The notes under the pieces were generated by a model. The model saw only the letters and a list, made by a program, of their open reading frames with translations. It did not search any database and had not been told where the DNA came from. A stretch of DNA of 43,991 bases from an uncultured Nocardiaceae bacterium (GTDB lineage Bacteria > Actinomycetota > Actinomycetes > Mycobacteriales > Mycobacteriaceae): assembly GCA_936936565.1 (NCBI GenBank), contig CAKZIX010000134.1, positions 1 through 43,991 of the forward strand, given 5' to 3'. Positions 7,731 through 15,813 of this stretch are shown here, piece by piece. Position 1 is the stretch's first letter. Every line of letters starts with the position of its first letter. A program made the position numbers and the translations under genes.

Positions 7731-8459
7731 CTACTTACCGACGAACTTCGGCTGGCGCTTCTCGGCCCGCGCGAGGCGGCCCTCTTTCGCGTCGTCGGAC
7801 AACCAGGCCTGGTACAGCGCGGCCCGTTGATCCGCGGGTTCCTCGTCCTGGGTGCCGTCGTCGTTGAGGGCAAGCTTGAGGTGCTGCAACGTCAGCGGCG
7901 CGAGCTGGGCGATGCCGGCCGCCCACTCCTGGGCGTCGGCGAGGGTGCCCAGCTTGTTGGCGAACCCGCGGGCCACCGCCTCCTCGGCGAACATCGGTTC
8001 CACGCCGAGCAGCATGCCGGCGGCGGTGCCCCAGCCGGCGAGCTTGGCCAGCCGGTGCACGGTCCAGCGGTCCACGGTGATGCCGAGTTTGGCAGCGGGA
8101 ATGGCAAAGAATCCCTCCGGCGCCACGACGCGCAGGTCCGACGCGATGGCCAACTGGGTGCCGGCACCCAGTGCAGGCCCGTTCACCGCCGCGATCACCG
8201 GCACCGCGATCGCGTCGACCGTATGCAATACACCGAGGAGCTTGTCGGTGAAGGCGTCGCTGTACACCTCCGACAGATCCGCGCCCGCGCAGAACGCAGT
8301 GCCCTGTCCCGTCAGCACGACGGCCCGGGCCTGCTCGGCGGCAGCGGCTTCCAGCGCGTCCTGCAAACGCTGGCACAACTCGCCATTGAGCGCGTTGCGG
8401 CGTTCCGGACGCTGCAGCTCGATGGTCACGACATCGGATTGGCGGCTGACACCGATCAT
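7731..8459 (-). CDS. echA6: EchA6-like enoyl-CoA hydratase/isomerase family protein
   Basis: 242 residues from ATG at 8459. Crotonase fold: IELQRPERRNALN opening, VLTGQGTAFCAGADL (CoA-binding and oxyanion region), AAVNGPALGAGTQLAIASDL. Where hydratases carry the first catalytic glutamate (PE before the loop), this protein reads IPAAKLGITVDRW, matching the altered site of M. tuberculosis EchA6 (PTSKYGLALDNW). EchA6 is described as a non-catalytic acyl-CoA-binding partner of FAS-II in mycolate synthesis, and as a drug target. The context (followed by an Rv0906-like hydrolase) supports orthology. Divergent from the flavoprotein gene with only 29 bp between starts. Confidence 0.9.
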   Translation of the reverse strand: MIGVSRQSDVVTIELQRPERRNALNGELCQRLQDALEAAAAEQARAVVLTGQGTAFCAGADLSEVYSDAFTDKLLGVLHTVDAIAVPVIAAVNGPALGAGTQLAIASDLRVVAPEGFFAIPAAKLGITVDRWTVHRLAKLAGWGTAAGMLLGVEPMFAEEAVARGFANKLGTLADAQEWAAGIAQLAPLTLQHLKLALNDDGTQDEEPADQRAALYQAWLSDDAKEGRLARAEKRQPKFVGK

Positions 8460-8488
8460 GGCTCGAACCTAACAGGCACACTGGGACC

Positions 8489-9559
8489 GTGCGCGCGGGA
8501 ACCGAGCCAAGGCATGCGGTGCTGGTCGTCGGGGCAGGCCAGGCCGGGCTGTCGGCGGCCTATCACCTGCGCCGGCTCGACGCGGACTTCGCCGTCGTGG
8601 ACCAGGCCCCCGGTCCGGGCGGCGCCTGGCAGTTTCGCTGGCCGTCGCTGACCATGCGCGAGGTGAACGGGCTGCACGATCTGCCCGGACTGGCGTTTGC
8701 CGACACGGTGCCGGGAAACCAGACCGAAGTGCCTGCCGCACAAGCGGTTCCGCGCTACTACGGCGCGTACGAAGCCAAGTTCGACCTGCGCGTGCAACGG
8801 CCGGTGCGGGTGCGGGTGGTGTGTGACCGCGAGCCCGAATTCGTCGTCGAAACCGATCACGGGGACTACCGCGCCCGCGGCCTGATCAACGCCACCGGCA
8901 CGTGGGAGCGGCCGTTCGTCCCGCACTACCCGGGCGCGGAGTCTTTCGCCGGGCGCCAGTTGCACACCAAGGACTACCGCAACGCCGCCGAGTTCGCCGG
9001 CGCGCACGTGGTGGTCGTCGGCGGCGGCATATCGGCCGTCCAGTTGCTCGACGAGATCTCCCACGTCACCACCACCACATGGGTGACGCGCACCGAACCC
9101 CGCTTCCGGGAGGAGCCGTTCACTCCCGAACTCGGCCGCCGCGCGGTGGCCCTCGTCGAGGACCGGGTGCGCCGCGGGCTGCCACCCGGCTCGGTGGTGT
9201 CGGTCACCGGGTTGCCGGTGACCGACCGGATCCGGGCGGCCCGCGCACGGGGTGTACTCGATCGGCAGCCGATGTTCCAGACCATCGAGCCGGACGGCGT
9301 GCGCTGGGCCGACGGCCGCTTCCAGCGCGCCGCGGTGATCCTGTGGTGCACCGGATTCCGCAGCGCTCTCGATCACCTTGCGCCGCTACATCTTCGCGGG
9401 CCCGGCGGCGGCATCACCATGTCGGGGCGGCTGGCCACCCAGGTGGCGGCCAACCCGCGCGTGCACCTGCTCGGCTACGGCCCGTCGGCCAGCACCATCG
9501 GCGCCAACCGCGCGGGCCGCGCCGCCGTCGTGGAACTGCTTGCGACGCTGCGGGATTAG
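8489..9559 (+). CDS. Flavin-containing monooxygenase-like FAD/NAD(P)H oxidoreductase
   Basis: 356 residues from GTG at 8489. The FAD dinucleotide fold is at the N-terminus (VGAGQAG, residues 14-20). A FMO fingerprint FAGRQLHTKDY (F-x-G-x3-H-x3-Y) precedes the NADPH fold (VVVVGGGISAVQ), and ATG-type flavoprotein motifs appear as INATGTWERP and LWCTGF. Expected chemistry is NADPH-dependent oxygenation of a soft nucleophile or ketone, or a related two-electron oxidation. It is shorter than typical class B monooxygenases (450-550 residues), so a simplified flavoprotein is possible. Convergent with the aldo/keto reductase gene; the two stop codons share four bases (TTAG at 9556-9559). Confidence 0.88.
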   Translation: MRAGTEPRHAVLVVGAGQAGLSAAYHLRRLDADFAVVDQAPGPGGAWQFRWPSLTMREVNGLHDLPGLAFADTVPGNQTEVPAAQAVPRYYGAYEAKFDLRVQRPVRVRVVCDREPEFVVETDHGDYRARGLINATGTWERPFVPHYPGAESFAGRQLHTKDYRNAAEFAGAHVVVVGGGISAVQLLDEISHVTTTTWVTRTEPRFREEPFTPELGRRAVALVEDRVRRGLPPGSVVSVTGLPVTDRIRAARARGVLDRQPMFQTIEPDGVRWADGRFQRAAVILWCTGFRSALDHLAPLHLRGPGGGITMSGRLATQVAANPRVHLLGYGPSASTIGANRAGRAAVVELLATLRD

Positions 9560-10389
9560 CCGAACGTATCCGGATCCGGACCCACCCGGGTGTCGGTGTT
9601 GAGCGCGTCGATCCGCTCGACCTGAGTCTCGGTGAGCGTGAAGTCGAAGACCTCGAAGTTGCTCCGAATACGTTCCGGCGTCACAGATTTCGGGATCACC
9701 ACGTGGCCCTGCTGCAAATGCCAGCGGATGATCACCTGCGCCGGGGTGCGGCCGATCTCGGCCGCGATCGCCCCGATCACCGGATCGTCGAGCAAGCGGC
9801 CCGAGCCCAGCGGGCTCCAGGCCTCGGTCACGATGCCCTTGTCCGCGTGGAAGTTTCGCAAGGTCTGCTGGGTGAGCCGCGGATGCAGCTCGATCTGGTT
9901 CACTGCGGGCACCTCGCCGGTGGCCTCGATCAGCCGCTCCAGATTCGGGACACTGAAGTTCGACACGCCGATCGAGCGAACCCGCCCGTCAGCCTTGAGC
10001 TTCTGGAACGCCCGGAAGGTGTCGACGAACAATCCGCGCTGCGCGGCCTGCCAGTGGATGAGGTACAGGTCGACATAGTCGAGGCCGAGTTTGTCCAGGC
10101 TGGTGTCGAAGGCGCGCAGCGTCGAGTCGTAACCCTGGTCGTCGTTCCACAGTTTGGTGGTGAGGTAGATCTGCTCGCGCGGGATGCCGGACTCGCGGAT
10201 GGCGCGACCGGTGCCGGATTCGTTGCCGTAGATGGCTGCGGTGTCGATGCTGCGGTAGCCGGTCTGCAGGGCCGTGGCCACCGCCGCGGTGACCTCGTCG
10301 TCGGGCACCTGCCACACCCCGAAGCCGAGAGCGGGAATCCGCTTGCCGTCGTTGAGTTCGATCGTGTCGTCCGCGTTGTCGAAGGTCAT
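9556..10389 (-). CDS. Aldo/keto reductase (2,5-diketo-gluconate reductase type)
   Basis: 277 residues from ATG at 10389; the TTG four codons upstream is less likely. The (beta/alpha)8 barrel tetrad is complete: D49 in RSIDTA, Y54 in IYGNE, K79 in LTTKLW, H112 in LIHWQ. The signature GVSNF-like segment reads IGVSNFSVPNLE, and the NADPH-binding end has IPKSVTPERIRSNFEVF. Expected role: NADPH-dependent reduction of aldehydes/ketones in the cytoplasm, including methylglyoxal-like compounds in mycobacterial relatives. It is divergently arranged with the XRE regulator gene (88 bp), and is a possible target of it. Confidence 0.93.
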   Translation of the reverse strand: MTFDNADDTIELNDGKRIPALGFGVWQVPDDEVTAAVATALQTGYRSIDTAAIYGNESGTGRAIRESGIPREQIYLTTKLWNDDQGYDSTLRAFDTSLDKLGLDYVDLYLIHWQAAQRGLFVDTFRAFQKLKADGRVRSIGVSNFSVPNLERLIEATGEVPAVNQIELHPRLTQQTLRNFHADKGIVTEAWSPLGSGRLLDDPVIGAIAAEIGRTPAQVIIRWHLQQGHVVIPKSVTPERIRSNFEVFDFTLTETQVERIDALNTDTRVGPDPDTFG

Positions 10390-10441
10390 GCCTCGATTCA
10401 ACTCCGATTCGCGACGAGATTGTTCCGAGATATATGACTTC

Positions 10442-10470
10442 TTGACAGATCGTTGGGTTTTTACAACACT
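10442..10470 (+). promoter_or_regulatory. Candidate promoter of the XRE regulator
   Basis: TTGACA at 10442-10447 is a perfect -35 hexamer. Seventeen bases later comes AACACT, a weak -10. The following start codon at 10478 would be very near the transcription start. This AT-rich intergenic stretch (10390-10477) contrasts with the surrounding high GC. Confidence 0.45.
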
Positions 10471-10477
10471 TTGTTCT

Positions 10478-10747
10478 ATGAGCCCGGTAAGACGAGGCGA
10501 AAAGCTTCCGATCTACAACAGGATCTCGGTACTGCGCGCCGAGCGCCGGATGACTCGCGCCCAACTGGCCGAGGCCATCGACGTCAACGTGCAGACCGTC
10601 GGCGCGCTCGAGCGCGGCGACCACTACCCCAGCCTCGATCTCGCCTTCCGCATCTGCGCGGTCTTCGGGCTGCCCGTCGAAGCGGTGTTCGCGCGCCGCG
10701 AATTCACCCCGCTGTCCGCCGAACTCTATGGAGGAGAAGCGCAATGA
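10478..10747 (+). CDS. XRE-family helix-turn-helix transcriptional regulator
   Basis: 89 residues from ATG at 10478. A single Cro/C1-type helix-turn-helix covers about residues 10-65: ISVLRAERRMTRAQLAEAID, then VNVQTVGALERGDHYPSLDL and AFRICAVFGLPVEAVF. There is no sensor domain. It overlaps the following membrane-protein gene by ATGA, so translation is coupled. Small XRE regulators paired with a membrane protein are a recurring bacterial layout in which the membrane partner may modulate the regulator. Regulation of the divergent aldo/keto reductase or of its own operon is inferred. Confidence 0.9.
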   Translation: MSPVRRGEKLPIYNRISVLRAERRMTRAQLAEAIDVNVQTVGALERGDHYPSLDLAFRICAVFGLPVEAVFARREFTPLSAELYGGEAQ

Positions 10748-11280
10748 CGATCATCGACCGATACCAGGACTACCGGGTCCGAGCATTCCTCGAACACCAG
10801 CGCCGGGTGTCCACCTGGCTACCCGGCTGGCGGACCCGGCGCCGCCGCCGCATCCTCGTCAGTGCACTCGCGCTCACCTTCGTCGCGATGTTCGCCGTCG
10901 GTGTCTGGTGTCACTTCGACATGAAGGCCGCACTGGCCTGGCTGCCCGCCATGCTGTTGTTCGTGCCGCTGTGGTCGGCCGTGCAGATCGTGTCCGGCCG
11001 GCGCGCCGACGCCCCCGCCGACACCCTCGACGAATACGAGATCGCCCAGCGCAACGCCGCCCGCTCGATCGGCTTCACCGTCACACATTCGCTGGTGCTC
11101 ATCCCAATCGCCTACCTCATCATCGGCTCGGTGATCACCGACGGCAAACACGAAAGCATGGCTTACGCAGGCGGATTGATGGCATTGACCACGCTGCTCG
11201 CCGGCGCCGCCGTGCCGGCCTGCGTCCTGGCCTGGACCCGCCCCGACGACCCGGAACCCGATCTCTCAGAAGTCCCTTAG
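10744..11280 (+). CDS. Conserved membrane protein coupled to XRE regulator
   Basis: 178 residues from ATG at 10744; GGAGGAG sits shortly upstream, inside the regulator gene. An N-terminal cytoplasmic part is rich in Arg (RTRRRRR at about 35-41). It is followed by probable membrane segments at about 43-60 (SALALTFVAMFAVGVW), 65-80, 115-132 (VTHSLVLIPIAYLIIGS) and 140-163 (LMALTTLLAGAAVPACVLAW). No enzymatic motif is visible and I do not recognise a named family. The four-base overlap with the regulator argues for a joint function, such as membrane-stress sensing or sequestration of the regulator. Confidence 0.82.
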   Translation: MTIIDRYQDYRVRAFLEHQRRVSTWLPGWRTRRRRRILVSALALTFVAMFAVGVWCHFDMKAALAWLPAMLLFVPLWSAVQIVSGRRADAPADTLDEYEIAQRNAARSIGFTVTHSLVLIPIAYLIIGSVITDGKHESMAYAGGLMALTTLLAGAAVPACVLAWTRPDDPEPDLSEVP

Positions 11281-11359
11281 GTTCGGCACAGAAGCTCGCG
11301 ACGGAACCGCCCGTAACGTCGGCAGTGGTTCACCACCAGCTCGAACAAAGGAAGCCCGG

Positions 11360-11722
11360 ATGAAGAAGATCGCCCTCGCCGTCGGCACCCTCGCCGCCGG
11401 CACCGCGCTGCTGCTGCCCGCCGCCGCCAGCGCCCAGCCGCTTGATCACCCGCTCCTCAACAGCACCTGCACCTTCGAGCAGGTCGACAAGGCGCTGCAC
11501 GTCGTCGCTCCGGACGCCGCCGCCCGCCTCGACACCCAGCCCGAGGCCAAGGCCGCCATCAAGGCCGTCTGGGAACTGCCGGTCGACCAGCGCAAGGCCC
11601 GCGTGCAGCAGTTCCTCGCCCAGCAGCCCGACGCCGGTGCCTGGCGCGACCAGAACCCGGGCAAGGTCGCCGAGATCCTCCAGAAGGGTCAGCAGATCGC
11701 CGACACCTGCGGTAACTATTAG
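11360..11722 (+). CDS. Secreted hemophore-related protein
   Basis: 120 residues from ATG at 11360, with AAGGAAG 6-7 nt upstream. A Sec signal peptide (KKIALAVGTLAAGTALLLP, cleavage after ASA, about residue 26) leads to a small helical protein with two cysteines (in NSTCTFEQ and ADTCGNY) that could form one disulfide. It resembles the hemophore-related family of mycolic-acid bacteria (Rv0203-like, with QP-LDHPLLNSTC-FEQV). Rv0203 carries heme to MmpL3/MmpL11 in mycobacteria. No MmpL gene is nearby, so heme carriage is inferred from the family alone. A dispersed repeat begins two bases after the stop codon. Confidence 0.85.
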   Translation: MKKIALAVGTLAAGTALLLPAAASAQPLDHPLLNSTCTFEQVDKALHVVAPDAAARLDTQPEAKAAIKAVWELPVDQRKARVQQFLAQQPDAGAWRDQNPGKVAEILQKGQQIADTCGNY

Positions 11723-11723
11723 C

Positions 11724-11768
11724 CCTCGCTGCGCTCGGGCGGTTCGCGGCCTTCCCGCCACGTCTTCC
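11724..11768 (+). repeat. Dispersed intergenic repeat, copy 1
   Basis: Starts CCTCGCTGCGCTCGG two bases after the hemophore-like stop codon. It aligns by eye over 45 bases with the segment at 43941-43985, with about six mismatches, most of them as swapped GC/CG pairs. A second GCTGCGCTCG core follows at about 11779-11793. The 155-bp gap 11723-11877 between the hemophore and prrA genes is otherwise GC-rich, with no clear promoter. Confidence 0.75.
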
Positions 11769-11877
11769 TTCGGTCGCACTCGCTGCGCTCGTGAGCGCTC
11801 CCTGCGTCCAGCCGCGGCGACGGCCGCGAACGCGCCGGGGAGAGGCAAGACGGGCGGCTCGCGGGGGCGCGTGCACT

Positions 11878-12582
11878 ATGGGTGAGGTGACGAGTAGTCC
11901 AAGCACGCCGAGCGTCCTGGTCGTCGACGACGACCAGGACGTTCTGGCGTCGGTGGAGCGTGGCCTGCGGCTGTCCGGGTTTGCGGTGCTCACCGCGGTC
12001 GACGGCGCCGAGGCGCTGCGCATGGTCGCCGAACGCGCCCCCGACGCCGTGGTCCTGGACATGAACATGCCCAAGCTCGACGGTGCCGGGGTGGTCACCG
12101 CGCTGCGCGCACTCGGCAACGACGTGCCGATCTGCGTGCTGTCCGCGCGCAGCAGCGTCGACGACCGGATCGCCGGGCTCGAGTCCGGTGCGGACGACTA
12201 CCTGGTGAAACCGTTCGTCCTCGCCGAACTCGTCGCACGGATCAAGGCGCTGCTGCGCCGCCGCGCCGACCCGGCACCCGCCGACCCGGGCGTGGTGCGG
12301 GTGGGCACCGTCGAGATCGATGTGCCCGGCTACCGGGTCCGCGTCGCCGGGCACGACATCGACGTCACCAAGCGAGAATTCGAGCTGCTGGCCACGCTGG
12401 CCCGCAACACGGGCGTGGTGCTCTCGCGCGAGCGGCTGCTCGAGCTGGTCTGGGGCTACGACTTCGCCGCCGACACCAACGTCGTCGACGTGTTCGTCGG
12501 CTATCTGCGCCGCAAGCTCGAGGTGCACGGCCAGCCCCGCGTGGTGCACACGGTGCGCGGCGTCGGGTTCGTCCTCCGTTGA
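11878..12582 (+). CDS. prrA: PrrA, OmpR-family response regulator
   Basis: 234 residues from ATG at 11878; GTG at 11887 is an alternative. Receiver domain: acidic pocket DDDQD, phosphoacceptor D61 in LDMNMP, and conserved Lys111 in LVKPF. The winged-helix DNA-binding domain covers about 130-234 (TKREFELLATLA, LLELVWGYDFAADTNVVDV, VHTVRGVGFVLR). It is near-identical in motifs to M. tuberculosis PrrA (Rv0903c), an essential regulator active in early intracellular growth. Its stop overlaps the TTG start of the kinase gene by four bases, as expected for a coupled two-component operon. A repeat-derived sequence forms the upstream region. Confidence 0.96.
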   Translation: MGEVTSSPSTPSVLVVDDDQDVLASVERGLRLSGFAVLTAVDGAEALRMVAERAPDAVVLDMNMPKLDGAGVVTALRALGNDVPICVLSARSSVDDRIAGLESGADDYLVKPFVLAELVARIKALLRRRADPAPADPGVVRVGTVEIDVPGYRVRVAGHDIDVTKREFELLATLARNTGVVLSRERLLELVWGYDFAADTNVVDVFVGYLRRKLEVHGQPRVVHTVRGVGFVLR

Positions 12583-13997
12583 GCGCAACCGATGCGCCGG
12601 CCACGCCCAACGGCCCCGCCCAGCCGGATGCGGCGGCGCCCACCGTCAGCCGCGGCTGGTCGCTGCGGGCCCGTGTCGCCGTGGCCACCGCGCTCGGCGC
12701 GCTGATCATCACCGTCGCGCTCGGGGCGCTGGTGTTGCAGGCCATCGAGCGCAACAACCTGCGCGAGGTGGATCAGCAACTGGAGAACGTGGTGCAACTG
12801 GTAGCCACCAGCCCCGAACTCGCGATCCGCTTCTTCCAAGTGATGGGCCCCAGCGCCCGCTTCGTCTTGACCGTCCGCGACGGCGACACCGTTCGGATGA
12901 GCACTCCGGTACAGCTGCCGGTGGTCCCCGAGGGCACCCAAACGGTCCGCGTCCACGGGGTTCCCTATCGCGTGACAGCCGTCGAGCGGCCCACGGGACG
13001 CGTTGTCACCCTTGGCCTTCCGATCGCCGACGCCGAAACGCAGACGCGTGAGCAGCAACGCTGGGCGATCGGCGCCGGCGCACTGGCGGTGGCCGCTTCC
13101 GGCGGGCTGGGCTGGCTGTTCGGCTGGCTTGCGGTGCGCCCTATCGTCGAGCTCACCCGGCGGATCGCCGCCGGGGCGCCGCTGCCCAAACCGTCGGGAG
13201 TGCGCGAGGCACACGAACTCGCGGTGGCCGTGGAAGACATGCTGTCGCGGGTCTCGGCCGCACAGTCGGAAACCAGTGCCGCGCTGACCACCGCGCGCGA
13301 TTTCGCCGCGGTCTCGGCGCACGAACTGCGCACCCCACTCACCGCGATGCGCACCGACATCGAGGTGCTGCGCACGCTCGATCTCGACGATGCGCAACGC
13401 CGCGAAATTCTCGACGATCTGCAGCGCACCCAAAGTCGGGTGGAGGCCACCCTCGCCGCGCTGGAGCGGCTCGCCTCCGGTGAGCTGGCTTCCGAAAACG
13501 ATTATGTGACAACAGATCTCGTCGAAATCGCCGACGTGTGCGCGCAAGACGCGATGCGTCACCATCCCGGGCTGCAGGTCCGCGTCGACTCGGCCGCCTC
13601 GGTGCCCATCCGGGGGCTGCCCGTCGGGCTGCGCCTGGCCGTGGACAACGCACTGAGCAACGCGGTGCGCCACGGACACGCCACCGAGGCCGTGATTTCC
13701 ATCGCCACACACCATGATTCGGCAACAGCTTCGGCCGCTGCCAGCCACGTGGGCCGGGGAACATGGATCGTACTCACCGTCGACGACAACGGGTCCGGCG
13801 TTGCGGAGGCCGAACGCGAGCGCGCCTTCGAGCGGTTCTTCCGCGGCTCCAGCGCGGCCAAGGGCGGATCCGGCCTCGGACTGGCGCTGGTCGCGCAGCA
13901 AGCCCAGGTACACGGTGGCCGCGCTTATTTCACCGAGAGCCCGCTCGGCGGTGCCCGTCTGGTGTTGGAGCTGCGCAGCTTCCCGGAAACGCGGTGA
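12579..13997 (+). CDS. prrB: PrrB, sensor histidine kinase
   Basis: 472 residues from TTG at 12579, overlapping the prrA stop (TTGA). Transmembrane segments at about 33-54 and 163-186 flank an extracytoplasmic domain of about 105 residues. A HAMP-like linker (about 186-235) leads to the dimerisation helix with phosphoacceptor H248 in VSAHELRTPLTAM. The ATP-binding domain follows: N-box DNALSNAVRHG, G1 VDDNGSGV, F-box FERFFRG and G2 KGGSGLGLALV. Together with PrrA it forms a complete two-component pair (Rv0902c-like). Convergent with the FKBP gene, 3 bp apart. Confidence 0.96.
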   Translation: MSATDAPATPNGPAQPDAAAPTVSRGWSLRARVAVATALGALIITVALGALVLQAIERNNLREVDQQLENVVQLVATSPELAIRFFQVMGPSARFVLTVRDGDTVRMSTPVQLPVVPEGTQTVRVHGVPYRVTAVERPTGRVVTLGLPIADAETQTREQQRWAIGAGALAVAASGGLGWLFGWLAVRPIVELTRRIAAGAPLPKPSGVREAHELAVAVEDMLSRVSAAQSETSAALTTARDFAAVSAHELRTPLTAMRTDIEVLRTLDLDDAQRREILDDLQRTQSRVEATLAALERLASGELASENDYVTTDLVEIADVCAQDAMRHHPGLQVRVDSAASVPIRGLPVGLRLAVDNALSNAVRHGHATEAVISIATHHDSATASAAASHVGRGTWIVLTVDDNGSGVAEAERERAFERFFRGSSAAKGGSGLGLALVAQQAQVHGGRAYFTESPLGGARLVLELRSFPETR

Positions 13998-14000
13998 CCG

Positions 14001-14366
14001 TCAGGCGTTCACCAGGTCGATGACGAAGACCAGCGTCTTGCCCGACAGGCGGTGCCCGCCACCGGCCGGACCGTAGGCCAGCTCCGGCGGGATGGTGAGC
14101 TGCCGGCGACCGCCCACCTTCATGCCCGGGATGCCGTCTTTCCAGCCCTGGATCAGGTTGGTCAGCGGGAACGAGATGGACTGGCCGCGGTCCCACGACG
14201 AGTCGAACTGCTCGCCCGTGTCGTACTCGACCCCGACGTAGTGCACCTCGACGGTGCCGCCTGCGACGGCCTCCGCGCCGTCACCGACGATGAGGTCTTT
14301 GATCACCAGCTCGGTCGGCGCGGGGCCGTCCTGGAACTCGATCTCGGGCTTGGTTCGCTCGGTCAC
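14001..14366 (-). CDS. FKBP-type peptidyl-prolyl cis-trans isomerase
   Basis: 121 residues from GTG at 14366, behind a near-perfect AAGGAGG with good spacing. It is a single FKBP domain: VEVHYVGVEYDTGEQFDSSW, then SFPLTNLIQGWKDGIPGMKV, GGRRQLTIPPELAYG and TLVFVIDL. Residues shaping the FK506/proline pocket (Tyr, Phe, Asp, Trp, Tyr) are all present. There is no signal peptide, so it should be a cytoplasmic folding catalyst. It lies 91 bp downstream of gltA2 on the same strand, a neighbourhood also seen in mycobacteria, and likely has partial readthrough from it. Confidence 0.95.
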   Translation of the reverse strand: MTERTKPEIEFQDGPAPTELVIKDLIVGDGAEAVAGGTVEVHYVGVEYDTGEQFDSSWDRGQSISFPLTNLIQGWKDGIPGMKVGGRRQLTIPPELAYGPAGGGHRLSGKTLVFVIDLVNA

Positions 14367-14457
14367 TGCAGATCCTCCTTGATCGGTACGTGCATGGCGA
14401 TGCCGCCGTGATCGCGGGCGCGGTTGCAGCGCAGCGCAACCGAGCCCGCGGTCGACG

Positions 14458-15753
14458 TCAGCGGGCGGCGAGCTCGACGTAGTCGCGCTCGGTGTAGCCG
14501 GTGTAGATCTGCCGCGGACGGCCGATCTTCACGGGCTCGGAGTGCATTTCGCGCCAGTGCGCGATCCAGCCGGGCAGCCGGCCGAGCGCGAACAGCACGG
14601 TGAACATGCGCGTCGGGAAGCCCATCGCGCGGTAGATCACGCCGGTGTAGAAGTCGACGTTGGGGTACAGCTTGCGCTCGACGAAGTAGTCGTCGGTGAG
14701 CGCCACTTCTTCCAATTGCTTTGCGATGTCCAGCAATTGGTCGTCGCCACCGATCTTGGAGAGGATGGTGTCGGCGGTCTTCTTGACGATGGCGGCACGC
14801 GGATCGTAGTTGCGGTAGACGCGGTGCCCGAAGCCCATGAGCTTCACGCCGTCTTCCTTGTTCTTGACCTTCTTGACGAAGTCGGCGACGCTCGTGCCCT
14901 CGGTACGGATCTTCTCGAGCATCTCGAGCACGGCCTGGTTCGCCCCGCCGTGCAGCGGGCCCCACAGCGCGTTGATGCCGCCCGAGATCGAAGTGAACAG
15001 GTTGGCGTCGGAGCTGCCCACCAGGCGCACGGTGGACGTGGAGCAGTTCTGCTCATGGTCGGCGTGCAGGATCAGCAGCATGTCCAGCGCGGCGGCGACT
15101 TCCGGGTCCACCTCGTACGGCTCGGCCGGCAGGCCGAACGTCATGCGCAGGAAGTTGTCGACCAGGTTCAGGGAGTTGTCCGGGTAGAGGAACGGCTGCC
15201 CGACCGACTTCTTGTAGGCGTAGGCCGCGATGGTCGGCAGCTTGGCCAGCAACCGGACCGTGGACAGCTCGACCTGACGCTGGTCGTGCGGATCCAGCGA
15301 ATCCTCGTAGTACGCCGACAGCGCGTTGACCACGCTGGACAGCACCGGCATCGGGTGCGCGTTGCGCGGGAAGCCGTCGAAGAAGTGCTTGAGATCCTCG
15401 TGCAGCAAGGTGTGCCGGCGAATCTTGTCGGTGAACTCGTCCAGCTGGGACTGCGTGGGCAGCTCGCCGTAGATCAGCAAGTAGCTGACCTCGATGAAGG
15501 TGGACTTCTCGGCCAACTGCTCGATCGGAATACCCCGGTAGCGCAAGATGCCGGCGTCACCGTCGATGTACGTGATCGACGACCGCGTGGACGCGGTGTT
15601 GACGAACCCCTGATCGAGGGTGGTGTAACCGGTGCTGGCCAGCAGCTTTCCCAGTTCGATGCCGTCGGCGCCCTCGGTCGCCTGGGCGATCGACATGGCG
15701 AACTCGCCCCCTGGATAGGAGAGCGTGACTTTAGAGTCGTTTTCGGCAGGCAC
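14458..15753 (-). CDS. gltA2: Citrate synthase GltA2 (type I, hexameric class)
   Basis: 431 residues from GTG at 15753 (MPAENDSKVTLSYPGG). It condenses oxaloacetate and acetyl-CoA to citrate, the entry step of the TCA cycle. The catalytic set is complete: His in GPLHGGANQ, His in GFGHRVYRNYDPR, and Asp367 in YPNVDFYTG. The N-terminal beta-domain and length of about 430 match bacterial type II NADH-sensitive or hexameric synthases and Rv0896. A GAGAGGGA-type site lies upstream of the GTG. The gene follows the kinase gene by 60 bp on the same strand but probably has its own promoter (AT-rich TACAAA region near 15775). Confidence 0.97.
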   Translation of the reverse strand: MPAENDSKVTLSYPGGEFAMSIAQATEGADGIELGKLLASTGYTTLDQGFVNTASTRSSITYIDGDAGILRYRGIPIEQLAEKSTFIEVSYLLIYGELPTQSQLDEFTDKIRRHTLLHEDLKHFFDGFPRNAHPMPVLSSVVNALSAYYEDSLDPHDQRQVELSTVRLLAKLPTIAAYAYKKSVGQPFLYPDNSLNLVDNFLRMTFGLPAEPYEVDPEVAAALDMLLILHADHEQNCSTSTVRLVGSSDANLFTSISGGINALWGPLHGGANQAVLEMLEKIRTEGTSVADFVKKVKNKEDGVKLMGFGHRVYRNYDPRAAIVKKTADTILSKIGGDDQLLDIAKQLEEVALTDDYFVERKLYPNVDFYTGVIYRAMGFPTRMFTVLFALGRLPGWIAHWREMHSEPVKIGRPRQIYTGYTERDYVELAAR

Positions 15754-15813
15754 GAAAGGATCCCTCTCAGTTTGTACCGTCGAGTAGCAAACGCAGTCGC
15801 CTAGACGCTAGTC

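Noticed and set aside
11791..11877. Longer PrrA start at 11791
   Set aside because: The extra 29 residues are Arg-rich and come from repeat-like sequence; PrrA homologs start close to 11878 or 11887.
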